A stretch of DNA of 64,000 bases from Chryseolinea lacunae. Its GTDB lineage: Bacteria > Bacteroidota > Bacteroidia > Cytophagales > Cyclobacteriaceae. Both the position numbers and the translations under genes were made by a program. The stretch is from positions 446,996-510,995 of the forward strand of contig NZ_JAERRB010000002.1 in NCBI RefSeq assembly GCF_016735595.1. Reading direction: 5' to 3'. Below the pieces are notes generated by a model, which searched no databases, had not been told where the DNA came from, and saw only the letters and a list, made by a program, of their open reading frames with translations. This document shows positions 9,355 through 19,300 of this stretch, one piece after another (the stretch's first letter is position 1; every line of letters begins with the position of its first letter).

Positions 9355-10392
9355 CTATAAACAACTGACTATAAAACCCGGTATCTCTTTCAATGCCACA
9401 ACCTGTCGCACAGCGCCGCTTTCAAACGCCGCCTTTGGCATACCATAAACCACGCACGATGCTTCGTCCTGGCCAATGGTGAAGCCACCAGCCTCGCGTA
9501 TTTTCTTCATGCCTTGTGTGCCGTCTTTCCCCATGCCGGTGAGAATGACGCCGATTGCCTGAGGCCCATATTTTTCGGCGACCGATTCGAACAGGCAGTC
9601 AACCGAAGGGTGATTGTATTCTTTGAATTGCTTTTCGGTAAAGACCACCATCGGCGCGCCGGTAAGGTGACTTTTGTCGATGCGCATGTTGGCGTCGCCG
9701 GGTGCGAGATATACAATTCCACCCTTTAGTGTTTCGCCCTTACGCGCCAGGCGCACCGTTAACGGACTGTTTTCGTTCAGCCGCTGTGAAAACGTTTCAA
9801 GAAAACGTGCCGGCATGTGCTGGACAATGATTACGGGAAGCGCCAGATTTTTTGGCAAATTGTTGATGATGTATTCCACGGCGCCAGGACCACCGGTGGA
9901 GGCACCGATCACCACGATTTCGTAGTGCGTCTGGTCAAAGCTGTGGTGATTCGCGTTCTGTTTTGCTTTCTGTTTTCCCTTCAGCCGCGAGATGTCGGTG
10001 CGCGACGCCTGCTTGATAAGGTCCAGCAATTTGTACTGGCCGTGGTCAAGGCGGTGTATGTCGGTAGGCTTGTCGATGAATTCAAACGCGCCATGTTGCA
10101 GGGCATCAAAAATGCGTGTGTCGGTTTTCTCCAGGGAGCTTAGCAGGATGATGGGCACCGGATGTTTTTCCATCACGGCGTTCACCACATACACACCGTC
10201 GTAGTCGGGCATCACCATGTCGGTGACCACCACGTCGGGCTTCAGGGTGAGTGCCATTTGCGTGCCGTCCTGACCATTGTTGGCCACGCCCACGAGGTCG
10301 ATGGTGTCGTCGCTTTTCAGCATGTCGCCAATCACTTTGCGCATGAACGCAGAGTCATCGATCAATACGGTGCGAATGCGGGGCCGGACCAT
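9355..10392 (-). CDS. cheB: Chemoreceptor glutamate methylesterase CheB
   Basis: This is a response-regulator-controlled methylesterase, and often amidase, acting on chemoreceptors. The receiver domain occupies residues 1-125, with acidic residues D12-D13 and the phospho-acceptor D58 in VVVTDMVMPD. The catalytic domain runs from about 150 to 345. Its triad regions are visible: Ser in IGASTGGPG, His in QHMPARF and Asp in LTGMGKDG. The length (345 residues) is normal. The gene follows cheY by 11 bases and precedes cheA by 27, all on the minus strand. Confidence 0.95.
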   Translation of the reverse strand: MVRPRIRTVLIDDSAFMRKVIGDMLKSDDTIDLVGVANNGQDGTQMALTLKPDVVVTDMVMPDYDGVYVVNAVMEKHPVPIILLSSLEKTDTRIFDALQHGAFEFIDKPTDIHRLDHGQYKLLDLIKQASRTDISRLKGKQKAKQNANHHSFDQTHYEIVVIGASTGGPGAVEYIINNLPKNLALPVIIVQHMPARFLETFSQRLNENSPLTVRLARKGETLKGGIVYLAPGDANMRIDKSHLTGAPMVVFTEKQFKEYNHPSVDCLFESVAEKYGPQAIGVILTGMGKDGTQGMKKIREAGGFTIGQDEASCVVYGMPKAAFESGAVRQVVALKEIPGFIVSCL

Positions 10393-10403
10393 AGCGGAAA
10401 AAA

Positions 10404-10766
10404 CTAGGCTTTGTTGATGGCGGCTACAAGTTGATCGTTGGTGAAGGGCTTCACGATATAGGCCTTCGCGCCCAGGCGCAATCCTTCGTTCACCACCGAC
10501 TCCTGACCCACGGCGCTAATCATCACCACTTTTGATTTCAGCCCTTCTTCCTGATACACTTTCAGGATGTCAGTGCCAATCATGTCGGGTAGAATATTGT
10601 CGAGTGTGATGAGGTCGGGTTGCAACTCGAACGCAAGGTCGATCGCTTCTTCGCCATTGGCCGCCTGGCCCACCACGTTGTATCCACCCAACTCCAGGGC
10701 GTCTTTGATCAGGGTACGCATGTACAATGAATCGTCGACAATTAAAACACTCTTAGCCATGTTCAC
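10404..10766 (-). CDS. cheY: CheY-like single-domain response regulator
   Basis: This is a 120-residue receiver-only protein. Acidic residues D11-D12 and phospho-acceptor D56 (LITLDNILPD) are present, as are the switch Ser in MISAVGQ and the Lys in YIVKPF. It should carry the CheA signal to its target; since no flagellar genes are seen here, that target is unknown and could be the gliding, pilus or transcription machinery. Translation could also start at the second Met (10760). It lies between cheD (15 bases) and cheB (11 bases). Confidence 0.93.
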   Translation of the reverse strand: MNMAKSVLIVDDSLYMRTLIKDALELGGYNVVGQAANGEEAIDLAFELQPDLITLDNILPDMIGTDILKVYQEEGLKSKVVMISAVGQESVVNEGLRLGAKAYIVKPFTNDQLVAAINKA

Positions 10767-10781
10767 TTCAGTTTTTGGTTT

Positions 10782-11249
10782 CTAGATTTTATAATGTACC
10801 GCACCGGGCTTGCTCACGTTGAGTTGACCCGTGGTGCTTTCGAACCGTGTGGTTCGGCTTTCGCTGCCGCCGATGTCGATGGCCGCGATAAAGATTTTGT
10901 TTTCCGTGAGACGTCGGATCACCGACGAGGCATTCTCCGCGCCTACGCCTTTGCCCGTGCCAATCACATTGGCGCCGCCGGCAATTTTTGCGCGCAGGGT
11001 GTTGAGCGTGCTTCCCTTGTCTTTGAACTGGGCCAGAATTTCGTCGAGCGCCGTTTTCACATCGTAGAACTTGTTGCGTTCATGCGGTGCGTTTTCCTGG
11101 TCGGGGAGAAAAATGTGTGCCGCACCGGCAAGTCCCGTCACGCGATCCTGCACAAACAGTCCGATGCACGAGCCCAATCCATAGCACGTATACAACGCCG
11201 GGTGCGACGACGTAACCACATCACCAATGCCAAGCTTGTATTCGGTCAT
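10782..11249 (-). CDS. cheD: Chemoreceptor glutamine deamidase CheD
   Basis: This is a 155-residue CheD-family deamidase that converts receptor glutamines to glutamates and is also a CheC partner. The catalytic Cys28 lies in GLGSCIGLFV, His45 in GAAHIFLPD, and the supporting Thr21 just upstream of the Cys. The central glycine-rich AKIAGGANV segment is typical of the family. The start overlaps the end of cheW by 4 bases, which implies translational coupling. The co-presence of a CheC-like gene in the operon fits the known CheC-CheD interaction. Confidence 0.93.
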   Translation of the reverse strand: MTEYKLGIGDVVTSSHPALYTCYGLGSCIGLFVQDRVTGLAGAAHIFLPDQENAPHERNKFYDVKTALDEILAQFKDKGSTLNTLRAKIAGGANVIGTGKGVGAENASSVIRRLTENKIFIAAIDIGGSESRTTRFESTTGQLNVSKPGAVHYKI

Positions 11250-11752
11250 GATGCGCCAACGGTTTTTTTGATCGACTCGCTCATTTCATAATCAATCACC
11301 TTGAAGATGTCGATGAGAATGATGAGACGGTCGCGCGATTTGATGATGCCTTTGATGTAGTTCGATTCGGTGCTGGCGTCGTTGATGATGCTCACTGATT
11401 CGTCGAGGTCCGACGGGTTCACCGAAATTGTGTTGGGCACTTCGCTCACCAGCAGGCCCAGCTTCACGTCTTCACTCTCTACCACCAGCGTATATTTGTT
11501 GCCTTCTTTCTGCGTGCGCGTCAGGTTGAAGCGTTCCTCCAGGTCGAAGATGGCAATGACGTTGCCGCGGATGTTGGCCACGCCTTTGATATAGGGTGGC
11601 GTCTGCGGCATGCGGGTGATGGTGGGGGTGATCACCACTTCCTTGATCTGGTCGATTTGAAGTCCGTATTCTTCCTGCCCCAGCTTGAACACCACAATCT
11701 GCAGTGTGCGCTGTGCTTTGGCGGGAGCTTCCGATGTTTTTACGTCTGACAT
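11246..11752 (-). CDS. cheW: Chemotaxis coupling protein CheW
   Basis: This is a 168-residue CheW-domain protein linking CheA to the receptor. The start was placed at the ATG at 11752 (MSDVKTSEAP) because the upstream in-frame extension is Arg/Cys-rich and unlike CheW. The core shows QIVVFKLGQEEYGLQID, EVV, ANIRGNVIAIFDL and the late LIILIDIFKVI. A 15-residue Ala/Lys tail precedes the domain. It is the second gene of the operon, directly after the MCP, and overlaps cheD by 4 bases. Confidence 0.93.
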   Translation of the reverse strand: MSDVKTSEAPAKAQRTLQIVVFKLGQEEYGLQIDQIKEVVITPTITRMPQTPPYIKGVANIRGNVIAIFDLEERFNLTRTQKEGNKYTLVVESEDVKLGLLVSEVPNTISVNPSDLDESVSIINDASTESNYIKGIIKSRDRLIILIDIFKVIDYEMSESIKKTVGAS

Positions 11753-11818
11753 ATCGTGTGTTGATTTTACAGAAAGGCATGGGCGGCGAAATCGAATCAT
11801 CCGCCCAACGCGCCTTAA

Positions 11819-13819
11819 TTATTTCCTGAGTTTGAATTGCTGAATGCCGGCTTGCAGTTCGGCGGCCACGGCCGAAAGTTCGTCGCCGGCCTTGGCAATC
11901 TCCAGCATGCCGTTGCTCATCTGCTGGCTTGAGCTGGCCACTTGTTGCGTGCCCGCTGCGGTTTCTTCCGACACCACCACAATCTGCTCGAAGTTTTTCA
12001 CCACCGTGGTGATCGATTCTTTTTGCGTGATGGTGGCCGTCTGGATTTCCTTCGAAGCGCTAAATGTTTCTTCGCTCGACTTGGCAATTTCCTGGAAGAT
12101 CACTTCCGCTTCCATGCTCGACTTGTTTCCGTCTTTCACGCTGGCTTCCATCATGTCGATGGCCTTGCCGGCAGCTTGTGTGTCTTTCTGAACATCGCCG
12201 ATAATTTTTTCAATTTCAACGGCCGAGCGGCGCGAGTCTTCGGCAAGCTTGCGTATCTCTTCGGCTACCACGGCAAACCCTCGTCCGGCGTCGCCGGCGC
12301 GTGCCGCTTCAATGGCCGCGTTCAGGGCCAGCAGGTTGGTTTGGCTGGCGATGTCGGTGATCACATTCAGTGTGCGACCTATTTCTTCCGTGCGTTTGGT
12401 GAGCACGGCGATGGACTGTGCTGTTTGACCAGCCGAATCCTTGATGCCGCTCATGTTGGTCACCAGCACCTTCACGGTCTTCATGCCCTGTGTAGAACTT
12501 TCCAATCCTTTTTCGGCCGTCTTGTTGATGAAGTGTGCCTTCTTCTCCATGTCGGTCGATGTGTTCATCACGTGGTTGATGAGCTTCGACGATTCGTCGG
12601 TGCGCAGTGCCTGGTCTTGTGCACCTTTTGCCATTTGCGAAATGGCGCTGGCCGTTTCGGTGGTGCCGCGTTTCATGTCTGTTGTTTTCTTTTGCAGCAG
12701 GTCCGACGATTGGGCCACCACATCCGAACCCTGGCTGATGTTCGCCAGCACGGAGTTCAGATTCTCCAGGGTCTTGTTCACTTCGGCGGTGAGGCCGTTG
12801 TTGTCGACCGATGTGTCGCAGCGTTGGCTCAGGTCGCCTTTCGCCATGGCTTTAATGGCGCGGATCACTTCCGTCATGTCGAGCGCATACTTCACAACTT
12901 TGATCGGCTGGCCATCGATGTCGACGATGGGATTATAGGACGCTTGCAGATAAATTTCTTCGCCCCGGCGGTTCACACGGGTGTAGGTGCCGATAAGGAA
13001 TTCGCCGCGATTCAGTGTATCCCAGAAATCGTGATACTCGGCGCTACGACCATATTCGGCGCTCACAAACATGCGGTGATGTTTGCCTTTTATTTCTTTC
13101 AGGCTATAGCCTGTGGCTTTCAAAAAGTTTTCGTTTGCTGTGATGATGGTGCCGTCCATGTTAAATTCAATGACGGCGTTCGAACGTCCGATGGCGTCGA
13201 GTTGTCCTTGCGTGTCGATGTTCTGGAGTTTTTGTTCCGTGATGTCGGAGGCATACTTTACTACCTTAAACGGCACGCCGTTCAGGTCCATGATGGGATT
13301 GTAGGATGCTTGAATCCATACTTCTTTTCCGTTTTTGCCCACGCGCTTGAATTCGTCGGAGATGTATTCGCCACGATTCAACTTTGCCCAAAAATCGGCG
13401 TAGGCTTTGCCACGTCCATAGGTTTCTTCCACAAACATCCGGTGATGTCGTCCTTTGATTTCGCCCAGCGTGTACCCCATAGCGTTCAAAAAGTTTTCGT
13501 TCGCATAGATGATGGTGCCATCCATGTTGAACTCGATCACCGCCTGCGATTTGCTGATGGCATCCACCTGTCCCTGAAAGTCGATAAACTTGAGGCGATC
13601 GACCGTAACGGTTTCGGAGGGTGTAACGTGGACGCTGGACCCGCCAGACGTTCCATTGTCTTTGTCCTGATACAGGTTCTTTTTCATTTTAGTGGAAGAT
13701 TGGTATGACTTTTTTTTTGTAGACGATTGACTTGCTTTGCGCGAAGGCCGAACCGTGTGGTCCGAGGCCGGGGTGGTTTCCGTTCTGGTAACGCGTATGT
13801 TTTCTATTTCCGGTTTCAT
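11819..13819 (-). CDS. Soluble methyl-accepting chemotaxis protein with twin PAS domains
   Basis: This chemoreceptor feeds the CheA complex. The ATG at 13819 ([10 protein letters not shown]) is preferred over one 54 bases further upstream, because the extra residues are not typical. No membrane segment is visible, so it should be cytoplasmic. A basic, Ser/Thr-rich stretch covers the first 70 residues. Two PAS domains follow (about 90-205 and 210-325) that are close copies of each other, each with [15 protein letters not shown], a HHRMFV segment and ASYNPI.D. A possible HAMP-like linker comes next. The signalling hairpin holds [16 protein letters not shown] and [15 protein letters not shown]. 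It is the first gene of the che operon, so it is the likely cognate receptor. The HHRMFV motif recalls haem-PAS receptors of the Aer2 type, a weak inference. Confidence 0.93.
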   Translation of the reverse strand: MKPEIENIRVTRTETTPASDHTVRPSRKASQSSTKKKSYQSSTKMKKNLYQDKDNGTSGGSSVHVTPSETVTVDRLKFIDFQGQVDAISKSQAVIEFNMDGTIIYANENFLNAMGYTLGEIKGRHHRMFVEETYGRGKAYADFWAKLNRGEYISDEFKRVGKNGKEVWIQASYNPIMDLNGVPFKVVKYASDITEQKLQNIDTQGQLDAIGRSNAVIEFNMDGTIITANENFLKATGYSLKEIKGKHHRMFVSAEYGRSAEYHDFWDTLNRGEFLIGTYTRVNRRGEEIYLQASYNPIVDIDGQPIKVVKYALDMTEVIRAIKAMAKGDLSQRCDTSVDNNGLTAEVNKTLENLNSVLANISQGSDVVAQSSDLLQKKTTDMKRGTTETASAISQMAKGAQDQALRTDESSKLINHVMNTSTDMEKKAHFINKTAEKGLESSTQGMKTVKVLVTNMSGIKDSAGQTAQSIAVLTKRTEEIGRTLNVITDIASQTNLLALNAAIEAARAGDAGRGFAVVAEEIRKLAEDSRRSAVEIEKIIGDVQKDTQAAGKAIDMMEASVKDGNKSSMEAEVIFQEIAKSSEETFSASKEIQTATITQKESITTVVKNFEQIVVVSEETAAGTQQVASSSQQMSNGMLEIAKAGDELSAVAAELQAGIQQFKLRK

Positions 13820-13933
13820 AACTGCGACAACGAAAAGCTTCTTTGTTTTCGATGTAAAGGTAGACCCGCGCAAGGCCGCCGGAAATCGGGAAAAGAATGT
13901 ATTTTGAATTACACTGATCTACCGAAGGCAATC

Positions 13934-13948
13934 CGTAGATATACGTAG
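13934..13948. promoter_or_regulatory. Repeated CGTAG motif upstream of the che operon
   Basis: CGTAG occurs at 13934-13938 and again at 13944-13948, exactly 10 bases apart (one helical turn), within CGTAGATATACGTAG. It lies about 115 bases upstream of the MCP start. The same TACGTAGATA core forms the perfect palindrome at 20505-20532 in front of the giant kinase gene. A shared regulator is plausible but not shown. Confidence 0.3.
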
Positions 13949-14057
13949 TCGCTTTTGATGTAAGAAAATGACACAAGTGGCAACGACCATGGCGACCATT
14001 TCAGCCCTGGCAGGATAACATTTGTGTTGACAACGAAAGGAATGCCGTGCGACGTGT

Positions 14058-14705
14058 TTACAGGAGGCCTGTAGCTTGTGCCTTCTTCACCAATTCGATG
14101 GAATTTTTGGCGCCTGTCTTTTTCATGAGGTTTGCGCGGTGGGTTTCCACGGTGCGGGGACTTATAAAAAGTTTGTCTGCCATTTGAAGGCTGGTGAGCC
14201 CTTCGGAGATCAGTTTCAGGATTTCCACTTCACGCGTGGTGAGGTTCACCTCGGGTTCTTTTTGTTTTTTGCGGGTAACGTTGTTTGAATATTTTTTGAA
14301 GATCACCTGCTGCACCTGGTTGCTGAAATAGTTTTGTCCCTTCAGCACGGTTTTTACGGCATAGTCAAGTTCACTCCCGGTTTCATTTTTCACCACATAA
14401 CCCTTCACGCCATATTCCATGCAGAGGCTGATGTAGTCTTCGTCGTCATACATCGACAGCATCACAATGCGGGCGGTGGGGTCTTCGGTCAGAATTTCTT
14501 TGGCCGCTTCCATGCCGTTCAGTTCGGGCATCGAAATGTCCATGATGATCAGGTCGGGACGAAGGGCTTTGTATTTTTCAACGGCCTCGCGCCCGTTCAC
14601 GGCCTCGCCGGCCACTTCGTAGCTTTTGTTTTGTTTCAGCAGGGTTTTTATGCCATCGCGGATCATGGAGTGGTCGTCGGCAATCAGGATCTTGTGCTTC
14701 TCCAT
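14058..14705 (-). CDS. NarL/FixJ-type response regulator
   Basis: This is a 215-residue two-domain transcription regulator. The receiver domain (1-120) has D10-D11 and the phospho-acceptor D56 (LIIMDISMPE). The C-terminal LuxR-type helix-turn-helix is LTTREVEILKLISEG followed by SPRTVETHRANLM. It lies 1 base after the REC-PAS kinase gene on the same strand, which makes that HisKA_3 kinase its obvious partner, as in NarX-NarL-type pairs. It could bind the repeated CGTAG motif found near the che promoter (13934-13948) and upstream of the giant kinase; that is inference. Confidence 0.93.
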   Translation of the reverse strand: MEKHKILIADDHSMIRDGIKTLLKQNKSYEVAGEAVNGREAVEKYKALRPDLIIMDISMPELNGMEAAKEILTEDPTARIVMLSMYDDEDYISLCMEYGVKGYVVKNETGSELDYAVKTVLKGQNYFSNQVQQVIFKKYSNNVTRKKQKEPEVNLTTREVEILKLISEGLTSLQMADKLFISPRTVETHRANLMKKTGAKNSIELVKKAQATGLL

Positions 14706-14706
14706 G

Positions 14707-16131
14707 TCAGCGGGCGTTAACGGTGAGGGGAACTTCTACAATGAGCAACGTGCCGCGGTTGGTGTCGCTTTCAATGGTGAGACTGCCTCCCATAATTTCG
14801 GCGCGCTCGCGGATATTGACCATGCCATTATTTTTATAAAGGTCCAGGTTGTTCTGGCGCGACAGGCCGCGGCCGTCGTCTTCCACCGTCAGGCGGATAA
14901 AGTCCGGTTCTTCGTTTAGCTGCAGGGTGATCTGGTGTGCCGACGAATGTTTCACAGCGTTGTTCAGGGCTTCCTGCGCAATGCGATAGAAATTGATTTT
15001 CTGTGGCTGTTTGATCTCGCGACGATCGCCCGTGTTCACAAAATAGACGTGCGCTTCGGCGGTGCGGTCAACCTGGTTGCAAAGCGAGCGCAGGCAGGTG
15101 GCCAGATCGAAATCTTTCAGTTTTGCGGGCAGCAGGTTTTCGGAAATGCGAACCGATTCCTGGATGGCCTCGTCGATGAGCTGATAGAGGTTGGACGCTT
15201 CCTTGTGATCTTTCACGATGACGTTGGCGTTCATCTTGATAGCATTCAGCGTCTGCCCTAAACCATCGTGAAGATCTTTAGCGATGCGGCTCCGCTCTTT
15301 TTCCTGGCCTTCCAGGAGTGCGGCCATGCGATGTTTCTCCAGGTCTTTCACCAGGCGTTCGTATTCTTTTTTTTCCGTCAAATCCTTAAACACCACAATG
15401 AGGCCTATAAAATTCTCCTTGTTGTCGAGCATGGGGCTAAGGCTGCTCTCGCCAATGGGCTGCTCGTTGCCGTGTTTGCCGATCAGCACCAGGTTTTCGG
15501 GCATTGTGTTCAGGTTCACACCCGCCAGCGGACATTGGATGGGATTTACCGGAAACTCACCCGTCATCATATCGCGCAGCTGCAGGATGTCGACAATGGG
15601 TTTTCCCAACGCTTCTTTGGCGGTGCATTGAATCACGGCTTCGGCACTGGGGTTCATGTAGGTGATGCAGTAGTTCCGGTCAATCACAATCACCGAGTCG
15701 CTGATGGAATTGACGGTCGAAAAATATTTTTCTTCGCTTTGGCGAAGCTTCAATTCAATGGTGTGTTTGTAGAGCGCCATCTCGATGACGGTGAAGATTT
15801 CGCGATCTTCAAAAGGTTTGGTGAGATAGCCATAGGGCTCCGTGACCTTCGCGCGCTGAATGGTGTCTTTGTCGGTGAGTGCGGTGATGTAAATAACCGG
15901 AAGGGCGTATTTCTGTTTGATGATGCCCGCCGCTTCAATGCCATCCATTTTTCCGGCCAGCATGATGTCCATCAGCACAAGGTCGGGGCGATCTTTCTCG
16001 ATGTGTTCCAGGGCTTGTTCGGCGAAGTCGCATTTCCCGACCACACGATACCCTTCATTCTCCAGTGTGGACTGTAAATGTATTGAGACTATGATAGAAT
16101 CCTCTACGATAAGTATTCTTGCTTTTGACAT
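14707..16131 (-). CDS. REC-PAS-HisKA_3 hybrid sensor kinase
   Basis: This is a 474-residue cytoplasmic kinase. A receiver domain comes first (D10-D11 region, phospho-acceptor D55 in LVLMDIMLAG), then a PAS domain (about 135-255), a HisKA_3 dimerisation helix with H288 in KDLHDGLGQTL, and an ATPase domain with EALNNAVKHS and DDGRGLS. HisKA_3 kinases pair with NarL-type regulators, and the regulator at 14058-14705 follows after 1 base. The N-terminal receiver means the kinase is itself a phosphorelay target; the giant HisKA_2 kinase at 16381-20448 is a possible donor (inference). No membrane segment is seen. Confidence 0.93.
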   Translation of the reverse strand: MSKARILIVEDSIIVSIHLQSTLENEGYRVVGKCDFAEQALEHIEKDRPDLVLMDIMLAGKMDGIEAAGIIKQKYALPVIYITALTDKDTIQRAKVTEPYGYLTKPFEDREIFTVIEMALYKHTIELKLRQSEEKYFSTVNSISDSVIVIDRNYCITYMNPSAEAVIQCTAKEALGKPIVDILQLRDMMTGEFPVNPIQCPLAGVNLNTMPENLVLIGKHGNEQPIGESSLSPMLDNKENFIGLIVVFKDLTEKKEYERLVKDLEKHRMAALLEGQEKERSRIAKDLHDGLGQTLNAIKMNANVIVKDHKEASNLYQLIDEAIQESVRISENLLPAKLKDFDLATCLRSLCNQVDRTAEAHVYFVNTGDRREIKQPQKINFYRIAQEALNNAVKHSSAHQITLQLNEEPDFIRLTVEDDGRGLSRQNNLDLYKNNGMVNIRERAEIMGGSLTIESDTNRGTLLIVEVPLTVNAR

Positions 16132-16197
16132 AACCCCTAACTTGACTTATGTTAAATATACTTAAAAATTTCCATAATAATGGGCCATCCTAAACCA

Positions 16198-16218
16198 ACC
16201 TAAAAGCGTTTTTTAGGT
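16198..16218. repeat. Perfect 8-base inverted repeat in the kinase leader
   Basis: ACCTAAAA (16198-16205) and TTTTAGGT (16211-16218) are perfect arms around a 5-base loop. The repeat lies about 67 bases upstream of the REC-PAS kinase start on the minus strand. It could be an operator or a leader hairpin; neither is shown. Confidence 0.4.
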
Positions 16219-16307
16219 CAATCGTCACCCATGTAACATAATTCAATATTTCTGAATCAGAAGCGCCTTTTTAGAGTTAAAAGCGGGATGCAGTAGCCGG
16301 TGCTGTC

Positions 16308-16330
16308 TCGTGCAAAGCAAAGTCGCACGA
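16308..16330 (-). terminator. Possible terminator hairpin after the giant kinase gene
   Basis: TCGTGC (16308-16313) and GCACGA (16325-16330) are perfect 6-base arms around an 11-base loop, about 50 bases past the stop of the giant kinase. No clear T-tract follows on the minus strand, so the call is weak. Confidence 0.25.
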
Positions 16331-16380
16331 ACATGTGTGGAATTAACGCAACACCCTGCACGATTGTTTGTGAAAGAATT

Positions 16381-19300
16381 TTAAAAGGTAATGGAGTATT
16401 TTGTTCCCTGCCCACGCTCGATGCTGACCGATGCCTTGAGCTGTTTCAGAAAGACGTCGAGCAGTTGCATGCCAAAGCTGCCCTTGCCCGGATAGACCGA
16501 CTCGGGCAACCCGGAACCGTTGTCGGCCACGGTGAAGAGAAAACCTTCGGCGGTTTTGTTGAAGCTCACAAACACGGTGCCTTCGCGCCGGTCTTTGAAT
16601 GCATGTTTGATGGCATTGGTGATGAGCTCGTTCAAAATGAGTCCGCAGTTGATGGCCAGGTCCAAACTGATTTGTGTAGGCTCGATGTGTGCGTTGATGC
16701 TGAGGTCAAGCGTTTGGGTCATCACCGTCATTTGCAAATCGAGAATCAATTTGCTGAGGTAATCAGCAATGTCCACCTGGTGCATCGAGCCCGATTGCAA
16801 CAGGCGTTCATGAATGAGTGCAATGGAGCGGATCTTGTGACGCGTGTCCTCCAGAAAATCTTTCATATCGGACTGGTGCATGCCGCTCATCTTCAGATAC
16901 AGGATGCTGGAGATGAGTTGAAGATTATTTTTAACACGGTGATGGATTTCTTTGATAAGACTTTCTTTTTCCTGCAAGCTCTTTTGTAATCCCAACTGTG
17001 TGAGCTGTAGATTTTCTTCTGCTTGTTTCCGTTCCGTAACGTTTGACTGGATCTCGATAAAATAGTCCAGCTCGCCCGAGGCGCCAAACACGGGTTGAAT
17101 TTCTACGTCGAGCCAGTGTGTTTCGCCGGAGCGTTTATAATGAACGATTTCAAATTTCACTGGCTCTTTGCGCGCCAGTTTTTCATGAACCATGGTCACG
17201 GTCTCGGCCAGTGTTTCCGGGCCATACAGAAAATCTTCCGTGGTCCTTCCAATCACCTCGCGCGAAGTGTAGCCGGTGGTGCGGGTGAACGATTCATTTA
17301 CCCATTGTATTTTCCGGTCGGCATCGGTGATCACCACCAGGTTGTCGGTGCGCTTGGCAATGAGGGCGAGGCGCGCAGACTCTTCCTCTTTTTGACGCAC
17401 ATCGTCGATGTCCTGAAACAGGCCGTATAATTTCACGGCGCGATTGTTTATTCTCTCAGAGACACCAACCGTGCGAATCCATTTTTTCTTGCCGGCCTTC
17501 GAAACAATTTGAAGGGTCATGTCATACCAGTCGCCGTCGTCAATGCATTTTTGGATGGCGTGCCGGAGGAGCACCTTCGAATCGGCTGTATAAAAACTGA
17601 GTGCTTCTTCCAGCCCGGGCGAATAGCCGGGAGCAACATCGTGAATGCGGCAAACTTCGTCGGACCAACGACATTGGTGTGTCGCCAAATCCAGCTCCCA
17701 TTCCCCAAAGCGCGCGAGCCGTGCCGCGAAGCGGATCTGCTCCGTACGTTTTCGCGAGTGTGCTTCGGCTTCTTTTTTTTGCGTCAGGTCTGTCACGTTA
17801 AAGGTAACGCCCGTCACCTCCATCGCTTTGTTGAACACGGGCAGATACAGGAATTCCAGCCACAGCTTGTGTTGGTTCACGTTTTGAATTTCACGTTCCA
17901 CCAACACCTTTTCACCCTGCAATGCGCGCGCAAAATTGGTTGAAAAATCGGCTTGAAACAGGGGTGGGATGACTGTTAAAAAATGATTGCCCTTTTCGAG
18001 CGCGTGGTTCAGGATGAATGTTGCATTGCGGGAAGCGAAGGCATTAAAATTCTGAACAACACCTTGCGGGTCCAGCAACACCGTGGCATAGGCCGAGGCT
18101 TCAATAATGGCACGCAGTTCGTTTTCCGATTTCTCCCGATTCAACTCGGCCGCACGGCTCTCGGTGATGTCGATAAAGCTGGACACCGCAGCATACATGC
18201 GGCCTGCCTCGTCGAGCAGCGGGGCGGCATTTACCGAGATCCATTTCATCGAACCGTTTTCATGTTGAAGTCCATGCAGCACATTGCCCACGGCCTGTTG
18301 TTTGGTGAGTGCAATGGAAAGCGGAAGATTTTCCGGAGCAAGACGTTGCCCGGTTTCATCCACGGGTTTCCAGACCGGATTGTGAAAGTAATGCTCCGTC
18401 ACCTCATCGGCGGTGGTGTCCAGGATGTAGAGTGCGCTTTTGTTGGCGTAGGTAATTTTGCCGTCGGGCGAAGCCACCACTACGGCGCTGATGAGGTTGT
18501 CGAGTGTGTTTTGTAGTTTAAAGCGATTGGTGGCTTGTTCAGCTTCCAGTTTTTTTTGACGGGTGATGTCGATGCAGATGGCGATGAAGTGCACCGTGCC
18601 GTCGGGACGCAGGTGTGGGGTGGCCTTTGTCTTCACCCATTTTTGTTTCCCCGAGCGTACGTTGATCCGATAGTCAACGTCCAGTCCTTTCAGGGTGGCA
18701 ATGGAAATGTTGGTGGCCTCCTTCACCGCAGCAAGATCGTCGGGATGAACCAGGCCGAGGCCTACACCCACGTCGTGTATGAGTTCGTCTGCAGTTAACT
18801 CAAAAACTTTTTCCACGCCCTGGCTTGCATACGTGAACCCCGCTTCTGTTCGCGCCATGTTTGTCCAGTATTCATAGATGAGGCCGTCGGGAATGTTATC
18901 GGCCAGCGAGATGACGCGTTGGGATGATTCCTGTAGCGTTTGCTCTGCGCGCTTGCGATCGGTGGCATCCTGCAGAATGCCCAGCGCGGTTGTGCCTTTA
19001 AAAATGCCGCGTGCCTCCATCCATATTTCGCGCGCGGTGGCGGTGATCATGGCAAAGGAAACGTTCACTTCCGTTTTCACCGCGGCCGGATCGGCCATGC
19101 CTTCTTTCACTTTCTCGCCAATCACGGCCTGGAAATCCGGATGAACATATTGTGCGATGAACTGCGCAAAGGGAATCACGATCGGCTTTGTGGAATCGAT
19201 GTCCAGCAGTTCGAGCAACTCCCGGCTCATGGACAATTGAAAAGTTTTGAGATCAAGTTCGGCACTTCCCATTTTTGCAAAGAGCAGTGTTTCGCGAAGG

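Larger units (their letters stand above)
16132..16380. other. Intergenic region between two kinase genes
   Basis: This 249-base, A/T-rich stretch separates the end of the giant kinase gene from the start of the REC-PAS kinase gene, both on the minus strand, so it should hold the promoter of the latter and the terminator of the former. It contains two inverted repeats, listed separately. No gene is seen. Confidence 0.5.

Noticed and set aside
11942-13708. A 588-residue open frame on the plus strand opposite the MCP gene
   Set aside because: It is a shadow of the G/C-rich antisense codons of a clearly real MCP; its protein is His/Phe/Gly-rich and has no recognisable domain.
3272-13819. A flagellar chemotaxis cluster
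   Set aside because: No flagellar structural, motor or switch gene is seen; the CheC-like protein has no FliY-type extra domain, so the output is left open.
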